DNA of 64,000 nt, taken from the NCBI RefSeq assembly GCF_002443255.2, contig NW_019211456.1, positions 19,701,557 through 19,765,556 on the forward strand. Reading direction: 5' to 3'. Below the pieces are notes generated by a model that was given only the letters and a program-made list of their open reading frames with translations, was not told the origin of the DNA and made no database searches. The DNA comes from Varroa destructor (lineage: Eukaryota > Arthropoda > Arachnida > Mesostigmata > Varroidae). This document shows positions 61,133-64,000 of the stretch, one piece after another (the first letter of the stretch is position 1; every line of letters starts with the position of its first letter). The position numbers and the translations under genes were made by a program.

Positions 61133-62540
61133 TGAGTTTTTTCAATATAAAACCGATTTCCATCACCAGTAGAGGCGCAGTCTGAAGTTTGCGTTATTTG
61201 TTTGGTTCCTTGATATTACAAAAATCAATAGATGGGGCCTAAGGCAACATGCGGCATTAAATGAGAGCTATTTTAGTTGATAGATCGACGGGTTAATATC
61301 ACACCTCTAAAAAACTTCGTTTTCAACTTTTAGCAGTGGCGATCTCTTTACCCTATGATAGTGCTACTACTAATATATTAATATATTTGGCCTAAGGATC
61401 GGAATGAGTAAGTTTATACTGCAAGAGGGCATAGGACATGTCCATATTATTATTACCTCAGACTACATGCACTACAAATTGAATACCGTAACAATGGAAT
61501 ATAAAAAACAACAGTAATTTCGATGATAATAAGACGATTTTTGAGATAATATTACGGCTTGAAAAAGAGCAAGTTTCTTTACGACAGAACAGTAAACAAA
61601 ATCATCGTAATTGACCTTTAACTTCAGCTAGGTTAAGCTAGATTAGAACCATTTTATTATATTTAGCCTAATTGCTTCGAACCAATTAGTTTAAGTTCAT
61701 GTTTCTTAAAGGCTAAAATATATTAAAACATGAGTCTTTAAATTTTGTCAAGGAGCGAAGTAACATTTCGTTTGAAAAGAGTAAATATTCGAACAAATAT
61801 AAAAGTACACTTTCTATGGAATTGTTATTATTCTTATAGATAGAAACTGTTAAAAATTGTATGTTCTCTTCAATACCTAATCCACATGCTAAATAAATCA
61901 TATACTGTGGCCGCGATCCCGTTAAATATAAAAAAAAGAAAAACACTCGAGTGGCAATTTTCATTGGTTATTTTATTGCCGCTTCTAATAACAACAAGAT
62001 AAAGTTTTAAAGATTTTGCTACCTATATAATAGGTAGGCTTTATGTAGAGACAGATTATCCCTAAATACAGGTACGTATTATTTAAAAGAAAAACCGTGT
62101 CCTGTAATATATATTTTTTAGCATTTGGACAATATCAATAAATCTATTTAGTTGATACTTTTAAATGGCATATATGTATATACATATATAGTGACCTGGA
62201 GCAGTGAAAGATAATACTTTAATGCTTGTAGATCAAAATGCAAAAATGCCTTAGTCGTTAATTCAGTCTTGCCATCAGTGACTCATTAGAGGATTGATCG
62301 TAAAATTGAATTACGTCGATCAAGTACCTGTCGTCAAATAAGGATGAATTTGTGTTTGAATGCATATCTGAGCTTAGACTGAAGACCCACCGAAGAAGAC
62401 TTAACTCATAGGTCGGAGTCCTACTCTTTTGTAACCTCGTAGCAATTCCACACAATCAACATCAACGAAAGCCAAACAGTCATAATGTGCTCATCTCTCT
62501 TGGGAAATACTTTTGGGGAATATAGTTTCCGGTGACTCCT
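61133..62540. other. A+T-rich spacer before the right-edge gene
   Basis: Strongly A+T-rich, with the 20-bp palindrome at 62170 and only short frames. No promoter or coding signal seen until about 62.55 kb. Confidence 0.5.
62170..62189. repeat. Perfect 20-bp A+T palindrome
   Basis: ATATATGTATATACATATAT reads the same on both strands. It is a possible cruciform, but also the sort of sequence that TA-rich slippage produces. Confidence 0.7.
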
Positions 62541-62559
62541 CTCTTTCATCTTTTCTGAC

Positions 62560-62900
62560 ACTCGGATGGGTACGCCCTCTCTCCGATGGTCGCGCCATTT
62601 GTGTATTTAAATTATGGCGCCAACTGTTTTGCTAGTGTAGTTGGACGAAGCATCACTTTGCTTTATTTCGTTTCGGCAGCAAATAGTGTCCTGTTTATTG
62701 TATTATTTGTGACAATCAATCCTTGTCTACGGCGACCCTTGCATCGCTAGAAACCTGCAACTGAGAATGATACATTTCGTGATTAGGAAAATCGAACGCG
62801 GAAGAGGTCGGTGTTGGATGCGTTAACGTGGTCCACGGGGCTGCAATCAAAGCGGTGCTGTTCCATTCTTTCGATTTCTGTGAAATTGCGAAGAAATCGC
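62560..62900 (+). promoter_or_regulatory. CpG-rich promoter and 5' UTR candidate at the start of a rightward gene
   Basis: Composition changes here compared with the preceding 60 kb: more CpG, two ATGGCGC-type motifs (minus strand near 62594-62601, plus strand near 62615), and no long A+T tracts. The stretch runs into a CAAAATG start context at 62907. ATGGCG-type motifs close to a start are typical of YY1/Pho-style promoters in animals. The transcription start cannot be placed; a point between about 62620 and 62720 seems plausible. This is inference from composition, motifs and position. Confidence 0.35.
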
Positions 62901-62906
62901 GACAAA

Positions 62907-62910
62907 ATGA
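62907..62910 (+). CDS. Putative first coding exon (ATG A) interrupted by an intron, partial gene
   Basis: The start codon at 62907 sits in GACAAAATGA, a near-ideal arthropod Kozak context. It is followed directly by GTGAGTAC, a strong 5' splice-site match with the cut after 62910. The exon would therefore code for the initiator Met plus the first base of codon 2, an arrangement often found where a promoter-proximal exon is mostly 5' UTR. The base before the donor is A instead of the preferred G, which weakens the call. The product cannot be identified because the remaining exons would lie beyond the window or in the last kilobase. Confidence 0.35.
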
Positions 62911-64000
62911 GTGAGTACTAATATAATAATGTGTGCTATTAAATGCTGTTCAGTTCAAGTTTACGACATAGCTGAAGTTGACGCCGGAGATGTATGACAT
63001 GCTTCCCTTGCGTTGTGCCGAAATTTCGAAGACGGCAAGCCGACACACACTCACACGCAGTCTCAATCGGCAAACGACCCGCCACGGGGCACGACATACG
63101 TTGCAGCTATGGCGGTTTGCTTGGCACACCGGCCCCCCGTTCTGGCGGGTCAGACTTGACTGTCAACCGTACGAGCTTAGTTATGCATCGGCTGACGAGT
63201 TTGTGTCAGAAACTCCGTCATTGCGTTCGATCTGATTGCTGTGCTGTTTTGGCTACAGTGTGCGAAACAATTTCGAGTCACGGGCGCGACACTGATACAC
63301 TTGCCCTATTCTATAGGTGGTGCAAAGTCACCTGCCCATTGTTGGCTGACGAGTCGCCCGCGTTTTCTTAATGGCATTCGATTTTCCTCTTTTCGAAGAT
63401 GTTGGGCTGTTCCGTTAAGGAAGACATATTTTCGTTCTATCGGCCGTGTTTTACCAAATAGCCTAGAGGGCATATAAAGGGGCGGTGCTTCAGAAAAGGC
63501 AAAACTTGTTAAGGCTGGTATGCGTTGCCTATTTCTCTTTATCTGCCTGTACGCTCTCTATCTAGGTACATGGTAGGCAGAATGATTGATTTACCTGAGA
63601 AATGGAGTCTTCCTAACGCTGTTCCTCCATGACGGATGGCTTTTTTGCTTTGCTATTTGCACAGTCATGTGCTGGATAGGAAGCAGCAATAACGAACACA
63701 ATGTGTGTATGTGTGGCTTGCTATATATCCCTTTCCTACTGTACATGGCGATGTCGATTTAATGTAACGCGGCCGAATTTCCACTTTTTGTTGCTTGGCC
63801 AGTGGACAGAAGGAGCTGTTTACAAGAAATAAGCTCTTTTGCGTCTGTCCGTTTTTATTTGTTCTGGTCTTCTCACAGAGACATATGGTGACTTAGCCGG
63901 CAACTCGTTATTTTGGGCAAGTGACCAGTGTCAATTTCGGCCTGTGAATGAGGCCTGAGCGCGTGTTGAGGTTTTTCAATAATATACCGAGAAAATCTCA
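62911..64000 (+). other. Likely first intron or gene body at the window's right edge
   Basis: This stretch keeps the higher G+C and CpG content of the putative promoter. Two overlapping plus-strand open frames (62978-63235 and 62994-63371) are present but look like by-products of G+C-rich sequence: their translations are Arg-, His- and Thr-rich and match no family I know. No convincing downstream acceptor-exon pair could be chosen by eye. Confidence 0.3.

Noticed and set aside
1..64000. Bacterial-style operons, CRISPR arrays, phage or plasmid genes
   Set aside because: Gene density is far too low, and there are no Shine-Dalgarno-linked gene strings, regularly spaced repeats or replication genes.

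Overview
This window reads as invertebrate nuclear DNA from a gene-poor region. By eye it is about 60% A+T. CpG dinucleotides are not depleted, there are many (TA)n tracts and one (GA)n tract, and a 100-base N block (29882-29981) marks a scaffold gap. There are no bacterial operons, rRNA, tRNA, CRISPR or phage features, and no intact transposase or reverse transcriptase. An arthropod, possibly a parasitiform mite, would fit, but that is inference from general appearance only.

The one gene I can identify with confidence is on the minus strand at 16624-17388. It is intronless and encodes a 254-residue RING-CH (MARCH-type) membrane E3 ubiquitin ligase with a complete C4HC3 zinc-ligand set and two predicted membrane segments. 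It has a strong start context, an in-frame stop 12 bases upstream of the ATG, and an AATAAA signal about 185 bases past the stop. A second likely gene starts at the right edge. The last 1.5 kb (from about 62.54 kb) changes character to a CpG-rich promoter-like stretch. A CAAAATG start context at 62907 runs directly into a GTGAGT splice-donor match, so most of that gene would lie beyond the window.

The rest is mostly sequence with only short or unassignable open frames. The longest are at 30824-31354 (176 codons), 45923-46906 (two same-frame runs that a 105-base GT-AG intron could join), 60408-61070 (broken by a single TGA) and 55113-55943 (broken by two TAGs). None matches a family I recognise. 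They are listed as low-confidence candidates.

Non-coding structure worth attention: a perfect 12-bp inverted repeat with a 2-nt spacer at 35067-35092, next to an exact YY1/Pho-type motif; a 10-bp stem hairpin at 15179-15202 that buries a splice-donor match; a 72-bp dispersed direct repeat carrying a CRE palindrome at 59694-59853 and 61061-61132; an NRF-1/E-box/DRE-like cluster at 12565-12604; and two TAATTA clusters. I found no convincing new multi-gene system. The best unusual candidates are the repeat-bounded segment at 59.7-61.1 kb and the palindrome at 35.07 kb.
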